64,000 nt of DNA, taken from Phialocephala subalpina (Eukaryota > Ascomycota > Leotiomycetes > Helotiales > Mollisiaceae). The notes under the pieces were generated by a model. It was not told the DNA's origin. It searched no databases and was given only the letters and a program-made list of their open reading frames with translations. This document shows positions 1-11,347 of the stretch, one piece after another; positions within the stretch are counted from its first letter, which is position 1, and every line of letters begins with the position of its first letter. The DNA lies in NCBI GenBank assembly GCA_900073065.1, contig FJOG01000021.1, forward strand, positions 320,011-384,010, written 5' to 3'. The position numbers and the translations under genes were made by a program.

Positions 1-75
1 GAGATCTGGCACTTCGACGACGACGACGACTCGACGAGTGTTTCGTCGGTTGGCCCGATCCGGAGAGATTGCTGA
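1..75 (+). CDS. Possible C-terminal tail of a gene entering from the left
   Basis: Frame 1 is open from the first base to a TGA at 73-75 and would encode a 24-residue tail with a run of five Asp (a GAC microsatellite) followed by a Ser/Val-rich stretch. Codon choice is mixed and plausible for coding sequence, but the piece is too short to assign to a family. The minus strand can also be read open here. Only sequence to the left of the window could settle it. Confidence 0.25.
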   Translation, partial: EIWHFDDDDDSTSVSSVGPIRRDC

Positions 76-3000
76 ATCTAGCAGGTGTTGCGAATAGGTA
101 GTTCCTGCTTCTTCTTTTTGTTGGGTTGGAAGTTGGAAAGTGCTTTCGAGGAAGGAGTGGGAGTGTTCCTTGCAGACGCACCTCCTTCACCAAATTTCGT
201 TGAGATCGCTGTCACATGTTTTCCCGTTGTTGCATTTATTTAGATTGAGCACTTTGATGCCGGCCGGCTTTGTTTCCTTCCAGAAGCAAACTCGGTAAGT
301 AACCGATAATTGATTGTTTTCTTTCCTCTTCCGATCCTTCAATCACTCGTTTCCCAGTTGCTGAGGAAATCAAGTTCGACGTTCGAGGAACGTGCAATAT
401 TTCATGATCATTAATAGTCGTTAAGTTTAAGTATCACAACATAAGTTCTCCTTTCTCATGGTTTAAGTTCTTACCGCTTATCATACACAACATATATGTC
501 GATGTCGTGCATCTCAACTGTTACTCTATATGAAGCATCCATCTCTTCCAAACTCGGCAACGTACCGAACAAGTCGTTGCACTACTTATATTGCGTTCGA
601 TTAATGAGACGAAAGTGGGTTACAGCACAACCTTAGTGGGGAGATTCGGTACAGTGCCGAGGATAATTGCACGATTTATATTGATGATCGCCCGGAGGAG
701 GGGACGTTCGGATACTGCCTGAATACATCGGAGAGAAATCGACATCTCACTCTCACATCTTCTCAACCGGCACTACCACCCATTTCAATTCTCCGTCCTC
801 AGTCCGAAAAATTCGGGAGATCGCCATGCATCACACCCTCAATCCTCTCTTCTCTTCCGTGGCTGCCACACTCAAGTTCCGGAGATGAATATAGATTGCT
901 CAAGGCAGACATTTAACTTCGGGAAGCCGGGTACCAGTTTTCTCCCGATAACAATTGAAGAGGCAGAGGAAAATCCCTCCCGATTCAAGCTCTCATTCCG
1001 TGAATAAGCTGTCTGCTTTATCGGTTCTTTCGGCTGGCAGCTATTTTGGCTGAATGCGAGGCGTGGCTGTATGCCGGGCGCTTGATCGAGTAACGAAAGC
1101 TTATCTTTTGAGAATGGCGAGCAGAAAATTTGCAGATGGGAAGGCAGATTGTTACTGATGAGGTAGAGCTATTGAGATAGATGAATTTGGAGTCGGAATA
1201 GCCTTCAAGTAAAGTAGCTGCGAAAGAGTTTGGATGCAGGATGACTTGCATCGCGATTTCTCGCGTGGTAAAGTCGCATCGCAGACTTTCATCACTTCTC
1301 ATTTCCCAAGTACCGGTTTACATCTCGTAAAGACGGTACTTGTCGCTTGGAAAATGCAAGACGGGATAGAATGATGATCGCTGTAGAAAAATATAGCCGC
1401 GGGGGCCTATAGCCGCTCGCCTCGTATATTGAGAAATAGGGGAAATGAGGCGGCTCGCTTACTGGGTAATGGGTATATTGGGCGAATTCAGTGAGTTTTG
1501 GTCCTCAACAAATAAACAAAATATTTGTTGACATGTGTAACTTGAAAAGGTGTCTTCCAACAAGAAAGAAAGTAAGTGAATAGGGGCAAGGATCTTGATG
1601 AATGCTTCACTTGAAGTTGAATATGAGTTCTGTTGGCTGGTCTACCAACCCCAACATATGGGGAAGCACAATTTCGCTTCCTTATACCTATCCAGATTTG
1701 AACAGTAACATAGAAATAACGTGAGGTTCTAGCCTCATGTCGTGACGAGGCGTAACACGTTGTGTTTCCTGTGTTGGCAATTTGTGCCTCGACACAACAT
1801 CCCCATCCATATCCATTCCCTCACCTCCGCACCCGCACCCGCAACCATTGAAGGAAACGAAGTAAGAGTGGTGTGTCTGGGGGGAAAGGAGATTGAGTTC
1901 TGACTTTTCATGCGGGGTGGAGAGATGGTGGGGTGGAATGATGGGATGTTAGAATTGGGGTTGTAAATGGCGTGTTGGGTTTTGTTACACAACTTGAAGA
2001 AATTTGATGTTGCAGATGTTGGAGAGGAGAAGATGGGAGAGCTTGTCCGTCAATCGGAAGTAGCTGTCCTGTACCTCGTTGTAGCTTTGACAGGAGGAGG
2101 TTGCTGACCCCTGAATATCAGACTTCGAAAGTCCAAGCACATGACACTGCATTCATTCAAGAATATCAAAAAGACCACGCGTTCAATTACCAGATTCAAG
2201 CTGACTCAGGTACGTCTCCACCACTTGTAATATCAAGATCGATCAGAAAATCAGTACTGCGATGAGAAAGCAGCGAAGTGGTGTCCTCATATCTGGACCG
2301 CCCGCCTTTGCATGTCGGTCCCGAACAACAAACAACGCTCGTCTCTCCCGAAACAATAAAGGAACCTGGTTCTTCCGCTCAAACTTACGACCTCCTTTCC
2401 CTCATCTCCACACGTCTTGTCCTCAAAAGAGTAATACACTGCGTGATCTCTGGACGCCATCTTCATATCGCTCATCCTACCCCGCAGTCAAACTTCGAAA
2501 ATGCGGGGTAGATCTAGCATCAGACTCCTCCCTATGCTTTCGGAGATCCATCGGAAAATAAAAATAGCTCCACCTGCTGATAACAGTCCAAAGAGCAGAT
2601 TAACAGGAAACAATTAAAGCGAGAAATACAATCCATGATCTCGCCACTCTCTAGAACACCATGCCGCTGTTACCCCAGATTTTTTTGGTGCGTGGTACCG
2701 AACCGTGCTCTCCGTATAAAACAGTACTGATAGGTATCCCTTCCCATGCACATGTCAGTTGTTTAAGGTTTGGATTGTGGAAATGTAACGCTCCAGCCTT
2801 TGAAGCCCCGGAATGCGTTCCCCGCAGTGAGATGTGATCCCGTATCGGATGCACGGCACGGAAGGTTTTGCTTTTGCTGTAGCTTTCAGTGCATGATGTG
2901 TGAGAATGAGGGGAAGGAAGTGTATTGCCTTGACTCAGCCAGAGTTAAGACTTTGTTTCAGGGTTGAAGATCACTGCTGTCGGAATCGTACTCGTACCGT

Positions 3001-6000
3001 ATTGCCTCGTTACGACATGACGAGTTCGCCGTCTTAACTTGACTTTCGGAATACTTCCGACGACTTGAGTTGATGAGTGAACGTCCCAGTCTTCCTGATT
3101 GTACCTTTGTCTTCGATCCAAGGGCTCCTCTGTGACAGAAATGGATAGAGATCACTAAGATTCAAATGTCAGGACTGTTTACTCTTTGGGACTTGTACCT
3201 GTCAAAAGCAGTCAAACCGCACATGAAGCTAAGGATCGATTCCAGCATTGTCACAATCTGAGTAAGCCCCCAGCAGCCTGTCCACGGAACCCACTAGTAC
3301 CAAACCAGGACAATTCGGCACAGTAAGCCCCCTAAACCCTCTCAACTAGGCAATCCCATCCATTCCCCAACAACCCCAAGATTACTCTACAGAAATCGTA
3401 AAAGCCTGCAAATCAGCATCTCCCTCTCGTACAAAGCACGTCCCAAAAGACCCAGCCCTCCCAGAACTCTAAATTTACATCCCCTCATCTCCACCACCGT
3501 CATCACACACCAAACCCCACCACACAGCCCCGGATTCCCTTATCTCCCTCTAACCACATCCGCACAAATCATATCTCTCTCCTTCCCCAAAATGCTTCCA
3601 GATCAAGATGTCGTGTCTTGCTCCTGCCTGTCTAGAACACGCTCCGAAAGCTCACTGGAGGAAGAAAGAAGACCAAACAAACCGCACCGGTTTCGTCTCA
3701 TCTCTCATCAGCAAATGAGACCAATGAAGCACGTCACCATCTAGTGTGAGGTTAGAAACGCTTCCCCAATGAATAAAAAGCGAGAGATAGGAGAAAGCGT
3801 CGCGGAATCCCTATCTTGAGTTCCAGCGTTACATCTGGTCTCCAAGCCCTAGTGGGGGCAATCAACCTCAGTCTCGGCTGTCCTACCCCACAGGAGCAGC
3901 GCAAGGATAGGACGGCCCAACCCCACGGGGAAGCATGCACACCTCTGCATCCAACACGAAACCTCCTATCACGACTCCAACAATTGAGTGGGATGGTAAT
4001 ACCAAAAGGCGGTGTCGCAAACACTTGCATGATGCCAGTAACACGGAATACGTTCGATGGAGTAATGAGAATCCCAGACCGCCATCTAAAGCGGATGCAG
4101 TGGTGCAGTGCCGGTGACGAAACTATGGTGCCATATTCTGTGCTGAAAAGAAATTAATTCTCGCTGAATCACGACATCGAATCTCATCGTCTGACAAGCA
4201 CGCAAGCTAGAAAAGGAAACATGGGGAATGGGGAAAGACTAACGGACGGGAGGGCGTTCTTGATCCAGCCACCCACTTTTTGAGAAGTCGTGATAGTCTC
4301 ATATTTCCCTAAAACATGAGATGAGACTGCGAATTATGCCGTAGCGTAAGAACTTTACGTCTTCGGTATTTCTGGCGCAGTAATAGCGGGCTTAGTTGAC
4401 AGCTCGCCTCCAGACTGTCACTCTTAGCAGCAGGCTACGGAGATACTTACGCTGATACCTTGTTTTGACATGCTGCTTTGGGGAAATTGATGTCAGAAAC
4501 CACCTCAACATCTCACGTTCCTCAACAGGATCCAAAGACTATCATGTCATCGTAACAGGGAATTCAAGATGAGACGTAAAGGTGTCCGATCACGGCCTCA
4601 TACCCTAGGTCATATCAGCTTGAATAGGCAACCCCATTCAAACTTCAATAGCCTTATCGCGGGGTCTCCAAGCCAAAGCTAAGCTCAAGTGGGGGTGGCA
4701 TTGCGGGGTACCGTTCAAACACCTTGCCTCACACCGACTTTCCCCACTTCACAATCAGACGCAGAATTCCCACTTGGACTTTCCTAAATCACACTTCATG
4801 CTTCACTGCATCGTCAGATCGTACGTAAGATAACGGGAAACCCCGGGAAGGAGATCACTTCATGAGGTAATTATCGGAAACATGCGAAACGATGAGTAAT
4901 AAGAAGTGAGACGATGTGTGGGGAGAGAAGTGAGTGCATCACGAGATTTTGATACTATTTAGAGAAGCATTTGACGGCTGAGACTTCTGCAGCGGTTTCG
5001 GGATGCAAGTACTGGGGTTGCGGGGCCGAGCTTGAGATTCTGTGGCGGAGGGCTTTTACCTGGATGACTCTTGGATTTTTCTTGTTATTTCAAAGCAAAG
5101 AAAAGTCGGTGACATCTTCAAACTCAAATCAAATCAAAATGTCCGTCCTTGGCAGGGAGGATGAGAGCAAAGAACTCGTAATGTCCATAGCCTGAATGAC
5201 GCCTTTCTTTGATCTCATCGTGTGAGATTCTCGTCGTTTTCTGAATGAAGTCTCGGAGGATACTAACTAGCGACTCGGCAAGGACAAGAACTCCTCCCCG
5301 TGAGGCTTCGTTCGTGTTGCGTATACCCTCACACGACGCACATCCATTTCCAGAACGAGGCGCGGAAGCAATATACTCCGTATTAACTTCCCCCTCTCCA
5401 AACATACGCCACTGCAAGGCGCCTCGTGAAACAACCCCACCATCAAATTCATTTAGTGACATTTGATAAGAATGCGGAGATGTGTCTGTGCCGTAGATCG
5501 AGACTGAAGGCATTCACGGAATGAGATCGAGGTAACCGGGTGAGGAAGGAGCATCTGAGGATTTCTTCAGCAGACGGATTTCAGATCGGTCCGAAATGCC
5601 GGGTGCTTGCAGTTGATCCTTGAAAAGGGACCCGAGAGGCAAGCACGATGCGGTGCGGGAGGCGGAGACGGGGCTGGAGATCTGGAGGAAGGATGCGAGG
5701 TTGGGGAAGGGAATGGAGTCTGAGCGAGCAAATTTGGGGCAAATCTGGAGTGGGAAAGAACGGTCTGGAAGGTCATGTTGTGTGGTGGAGGTTCGGGATG
5801 CTGCTTATCTTGTGCAACCTCAAGAGCACGGACAGGTTCGAGAATGAGGATAAATGCTCAGGAGGGCTATAGCGGAAATTGCAGAGTGGTCAGTGCCAAT
5901 GGGATGAACTGTGTGGCGACCGTGATGTTTGTTTGATGACTGTCTTGCGAAGCAATATATTTCTTTTCGATTGAATCTTTCCGAGCAAATATCTTCTGCA

Positions 6001-8754
6001 GATTCAGATCCTTGCATCTCGTGTGCACTCTTCTTGGTCGCTCGAGCCTCTTCTGGCGCGTATCCCTGCAGCTCTTGCGTCTCGACGATCAGTGTCAGTG
6101 AACTGTGGCGAAAGCAGAATCAAAGCACCACGAATTCTGAAGATATCCTTGACAGTCACGACAGCTGTGCCGTGAGAATGCCTCGTATAATGACAGTGAT
6201 AAGGACACACTTGATAATGAGTGGTGGATTTTGACACTGGAAGTTATACAATTATCTTAGCTTAAAGGATATCACTAGACTTGCTTGTCATTAGACGACG
6301 CACATATGCTGTGCGAGCCCAATATCCTATCCCACGCTTTGAGGCTGTGAATATTTTACCGTCGTTGCTGTGGAGAGAATATGCGAGAGAATATTGATCG
6401 CGATAAGAAACGTGGCCTAGCTTGCAAATTTTGACTCTCGAAATAGACCTCATTAGGTAAAAGTCGGAGACGTAATCTTTACCGAAGTATCGTGAGATAT
6501 GGCAGATGGCGTAAACAAAGATGACGCATTTCGAAAGGGATTTGATAGCTCAGATGCCGAGATCCTTGGGACGCACGATGTTACTCTACAGTGTGGGATG
6601 TGGGGTCTGAGGTGAGGTGAAGATAGGGTTGTGACGGCAAAGTTTGAGATAAGTGAAGTATTGGTGGAATAGAGATGGCAGCGGTGTAGATAAGCTTCAG
6701 GCTGAATGTTGAACTCGGGCCACGAAGCGTGTGACGTTTCATGTAATTAGCATGCAGACTTTCCATCAGGATTCGTAGACAATCCGCAACAACTTCTTGC
6801 AAAGCTCGTAGAGATGATGTGAGAACGCTGGTCCGAGGGCTGGAGTAGAAAGGCGAACGTGAGAAGAAGGAGTGATTTGCATCGAAGGCATGGAATGGCG
6901 TCAAGGATCGATGATGCTTGGGCCGTTCTCCGTTGGGTGCAAGGACAAAAACACAGAAGCCGCCTCACGGTTGGAGTTGAGGCGGAAGCCCTGTCAAACC
7001 GATATTCAGACTGCCGATCCGTGCCTTGACAGTAGAAGAAGATGCGGAAGATGGAGAACGAAAGGAAGGCAGTCAGCTGGATATCATGCTGATTGATTCG
7101 ACACTTAAAATACAGCGACGGTCTGAGATGCAGATGCTGGGATGATGACGGCAGTGACCTAGTAAGTCGAAGGCAAGAACATCAGAGCTGCTTGAGCGCG
7201 GGACGTGCCGTTCTTACACATCTCTGACTTCGCAGGCAGGAGTTGAAGTGATGGATGAACGACTCTGAGGTATATATGTTTGCGAGCATAAAACTACGGA
7301 CTGTAAGCCTCATCAGCCGGCACTCAGCACTTGCTAGGTACCAGACGCGTTAATGGCGTTTTCACCTCCTGAAGCATGCAGAAAAGAAGGTGAATAAGCC
7401 ATGACAGCCCGTCTATATATGCGACGCGCGAAGATTTGCAAGAGGTACGACTGAGGATACTTGAGGTCGATGACCGATTCAACAAACAAAGAGTAAAGCT
7501 GGCTGTGCATGTAATCTGTTAGAGAAGGATGAAGTTTGAGACGAAAGAGCGACGTTGACTGCAAGCGCGAAGTCCTGACTGGGAAGGTGCGAAATGAGGT
7601 GCGTATCACGTGAAATGGACTTGAACGTCGATTGTTTCTCCTCTTCTAGGATAAGATACGTCGAATTTTCGTGCAGAGATGGTCGTAGAAGGTACCTGAG
7701 ACTTAAGGTAAAGTGTTTGTCAAGTCTTTTGCTGAAAAGGGGGGTGGGGACGATTTTGGTGGCTTTGGAGCTTCGAACGGAACTTGATCTCTCCAAAGAC
7801 AGCTTACCGGTTTCAAACCAATTTGATTCTGCAATTGACTAGATTTGACGCGAAGTTGATTCGATCATTGGTCCTTTGTCCCAAGTGATGGGCTCAGATC
7901 TTGCTCTTTCATCTCGTCAATTTTGTGGACCCTTCTCGCGAGGTAATCTGAAGCAGCTTACACATGTAAGATAGGGTAAGAGATTTTCCTTTCCAAACGT
8001 CGGCGCCCCAAGATCCACCAACAGAGCCAAGGTCTAATAAAGCTGATAGGGATGATATCTCGGACAGTGGACTATCCTCGAGATCAAAACCACCGAACTC
8101 GTCACCAGCAGATTCGAGGGCGCTAGCGCGCTCTTGCCTCTCTTCTCCTGATTTTCCCTCGTAGAACTGGTACTTTTTTGGGTCAAAAAGGACAGGCGCA
8201 TATAACCTTACTCTTTCTCCATAAGGCCTGCTTAGAACCGATGCTGCCGAGGGTGAAATGAACGAAAACAGCGTGTCTCAAACGAGATGGAGCCTAGAAC
8301 AGACTTTCATCAGCTGCTCACGCACCGCTGTCTCAAACATTCAATCACTTCAAGAAGACCATGGAAGAATTGCTAAAACGCCTCTCCAAAAATAAAATTA
8401 CTTGCGATGGCTTTTCACCATGACATTGGTCATTCTGGTGGAGTTTAGCGATGCTGGAGTGGTGCTGCCTCTGTCAACGAAGGGTGTCGAGACCAACGAT
8501 CAGCAAAAGACCTTGGATCCCACATGCCAGTGTGAGGAATCAACATTGACGATATATCTTGCAGTTGCGAATCATGAGAAGCACGAGGCTGGAAATAAAG
8601 GACACAAGAATGGAATGGAGTTCCACGCGTTCAGCCGTCCATGACGTAGATAGTTTGTGAACGCGGGACAGCATCAACGCCTCAACTATTTCTTGGAAAC
8701 TCAATTCCATGAGAGTTCCTTTCTCTCTAACTTTCAACTTTGAGAATTTGCCAG
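76..8754. other. Long gene-poor stretch, no convincing gene
   Basis: About 8.7 kb with only short open frames (all under 130 codons) on either strand. None shows a recognisable domain, a plausible intron chain or coding-like codon bias. Base composition is ordinary, not AT-rich, so this does not look like a RIP-degraded transposon. Pyrimidine-rich stretches such as 3340-3600 resemble fungal promoter or 5' leader sequence. A 50-codon ORF at 3592-3744 follows one of these, but nothing else supports it. The stretch could hold a large promoter, long untranslated leaders or non-coding RNA. I see no tRNA or rRNA. Confidence 0.5.
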
Positions 8755-10860
8755 ATGTCGAAGGTTGAACGGTTTCCCAAATTTGCAGCTGATGCCTCTC
8801 GACCAGAGCAATTCGAGGTAGTGGATGCACCTCGAGTTGACGAACCAGAGAAGGTCGAGGCTGCGCCAGAGGAGCAACCAACGGACAGCCATGCGTTGGC
8901 GAATGCGGACCATGATGAGAAAGGATATGCGCAGCTGGACCATGGGCAGACTGAGGTGAAGGATTTGGGTTGGAATGAAAGTCCTGCCGAGGTACCGAAT
9001 CCATTGGTAGGAGGATTACAGAATGAGGAGCTGTGGACTTTAATCAGAAGGTTTAATAAGGTTGGTTGGTGCTGCGAGGGACTCGGTGAACCTGTCTGCT
9101 AACAATGTCAGCAAATGTACCATGTTAAAGCTTTGCAAGAACCGCCGCTCGGAGGACTCGATTTGAACATTGCAGACGAAGAAGAGTTCAGCCCAGACAA
9201 ACTGAGAGCCAATATCGAACGATTGTATATGACTGTCGGCGTTGGTATGGTTGGGTTCTGGAAACACATTGCTCGACTCCGTTCCTGGCGAGAAAGAGAC
9301 CGGACAATCGCATTCGCAGCTGTATATTTCATCGCCTGGGCAATCGACTTCCTGGTTCCGACGATCGTCGCTTTCCTGATTGTTCTGATAGTATATCCGC
9401 CAGCGAGGACATACTGCTTTCCACCTGCACCACTTGCCCTCATTGATTCGAAGACTGGCGGAATCAAGAAGCCGACAGCTGGTGTACTGGGAAGCGACAA
9501 CAGCTTAACTGCCGCTCCTGAAAAGCACCAAGGAGAGGCCGTGGAGCAGGAAGCTAGCAATTTCGTTAACAGCTTCACTTCGATCGCCATTAGCAGTGCT
9601 GCAGGCAAGCATCCTCAAGGTGACCCTCACGGAGACGAACAAGGAGCGAGCGGCCTCGAAGACCGTGCTCCAGATCCAACGAATCTGGCTATGGACGCTG
9701 CAGATGCGAAAGACAAGAGCGGCGGAGGCCAGCCGAATGCGGTACACGACAAGACGAAAGAGCCAACGTCTGCTGCTATGTGGTCGAAGACAAGACCTGT
9801 CATGCATGCTATTGCAGATGTCTCGGACGGCTGGGAGAGATTTGGAAACGCTTTATCTCCAACTCCTCCTTTCCCGAAAGAGAAACCTCGTCTCAAGTTG
9901 GCAGTATGCCTCGTACCGGTGCTGCTTATCTCGTCGTTCACCAGCTCATACATGTTCGTGAAAATGAACGGTTTGTTCGTGGGATTTGGGTTCTTTGGTG
10001 ACCCTCTCATCTGGCGAGGTCTCTCATACTTGAACAGGAAATTTCCTCACTGGCAGAAACTGTTGGAGATCAGAAATACCCTACTCAAGGGTGTTCCAAC
10101 CAATGCCCAACTTACTATTACTCTGCTGCGAATTGGCGAAGCAAACAAGGCTCCTATCCCTCCTCCACCATACTCTGGACCGCCGCCTCCTGACGCAGCT
10201 CACGAGAACGCTGGTAAAAACCTGGAGCATCTTGGTGTGTATTTCGTGTTCCATTTTGAGCTCATGCTAACATCCACAGAAGGTGTCCCTGACGGCGAGA
10301 TGACCGATGCCATTCATCCTGATGATACAGCAGTGACAACCGGTGCAGACGCGGCTCCGAAGAAGAAGCAACACGGTCGACGCATCCTTGGCGCCATCAA
10401 AAGCGTCACAAAGGGTGGCGTTGAGACTATTCTTGGAACAGACAGGTTGAAGGCCGCAGCGGGAGCAGAACATGCAAAAAATCGTCTTGGTGTCTTAAGG
10501 AACGGGGGTCCAAATCCAGCAGGTCCTGTTGAGTTCCCTTGTCGATATAGAGGCAAGAAAGGTCATGCTTATATCACAATCACCGCCACAACTCCGGCGT
10601 TGAGCTGGACGACAGAGAAGGAAAATATAGATCCTGTTTTCTCGATAGCTATTGAGGATGTGAAGGAGATCAAGAAAGTAGGCGGACTTGGTTGGAAGAC
10701 AAAGCTTGTGGTGGGATGGGCGACTTCGAGAGAAATTGCTGATGGACTGCTGATTATCGACAAGGATGGCAATAAGAAGCAGCTCACAGCTATCGCTTTG
10801 CGAGAAGAGCTATTCAACCGCTTGGTGGCGATGGGTGCTCAAATGTGGGAGGCCTGGTAA
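8755..10860 (+). CDS. DUF3292 family membrane protein
   Basis: Exons are 8755-9060, 9112-10234 and 10280-10860, giving 669 aa. The last intron is 45 nt and in frame, so a retained form (684 aa) is possible. The start is the ATG at 8755; the frame runs a few codons further upstream but without an ATG. The protein has an acidic soluble N-terminus (about 1-100), a hydrophobic pair near residues 167-196, and a low-complexity charged region. A second hydrophobic segment lies near 360-385, and the C-terminal 110 residues form a beta-rich, GRAM-like domain beginning near PVEFPCRYRGKKGH. The order matches the fungal DUF3292 family as I know it; the biochemical role is unknown, and a lipid- or membrane-associated role is inference from the TM and GRAM-like parts. 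It is transcribed toward ORC4, 487 bp away. Confidence 0.88.
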
Positions 10861-11223
10861 AGAGTTCGAGGATGGTTTCTGTTTGTGGAGTTTCAGATAG
10901 ACGGAATGCCACAATTGCGAAGGGATGTATAGACTGCACACGTACATAGAAACGAGAATTTAAAGCCCTTTCCGAATGACAAATATATGGTTTGACCTCA
11001 GGCCAGAGCAGCAAATAAAACAAGGGACATCAAATCTACCACCGCTACTTTAGAACTAGAACTGCTAGAGAGCGACATCTGCCATACTGCTATCCTCAGA
11101 TCCACACAGCATGCAAAGAACGATCAGTCAATCTATCACCACGAAGCTCGAGATTCTTTAAGGTCAAATCGTTGAAATCTGAAACATGTCAGACTCGACA
11201 CGTGATTGGCGCCAAATCAATCA

Positions 11224-11229
11224 ACGCGT
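11224..11229 (+). promoter_or_regulatory. MCB-like element (ACGCGT) upstream of ORC4
   Basis: A perfect ACGCGT lies 119 bp before the ORC4 start codon, next to a second partial GCGCGTC. In budding and fission yeast this hexamer binds MBF (Mbp1/Res-Swi6-Cdc10) and drives G1/S transcription of replication genes. Placement before an origin-recognition subunit is consistent, but a single hexamer can occur by chance. Confidence 0.4.
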
Positions 11230-11347
11230 CCAAGCGCGTCGCACCGAGACTTCACCTCCTCATCACCTTTGCGCACTAACGATGCTGTTAGAGCTCTCAA
11301 TTGCCCAATAGCAAAGAAATCACCATCGCTTGTAGCTATCCGCAGCC

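Noticed and set aside
5124..5513. 129-codon minus-strand open frame
   Set aside because: No recognisable domain, no supporting introns, and overlapping frames on the plus strand of similar length; looks like chance.
8420..8644. Short plus-strand frame with a hydrophobic start just before the DUF3292 gene
   Set aside because: Ends about 110 bp before the DUF3292 start, so it more likely lies in that gene's promoter or leader; the signal-peptide character is weak.
9627..10010. 127-codon minus-strand frame antisense to the DUF3292 gene
   Set aside because: Shadow of the real coding exon on the opposite strand.
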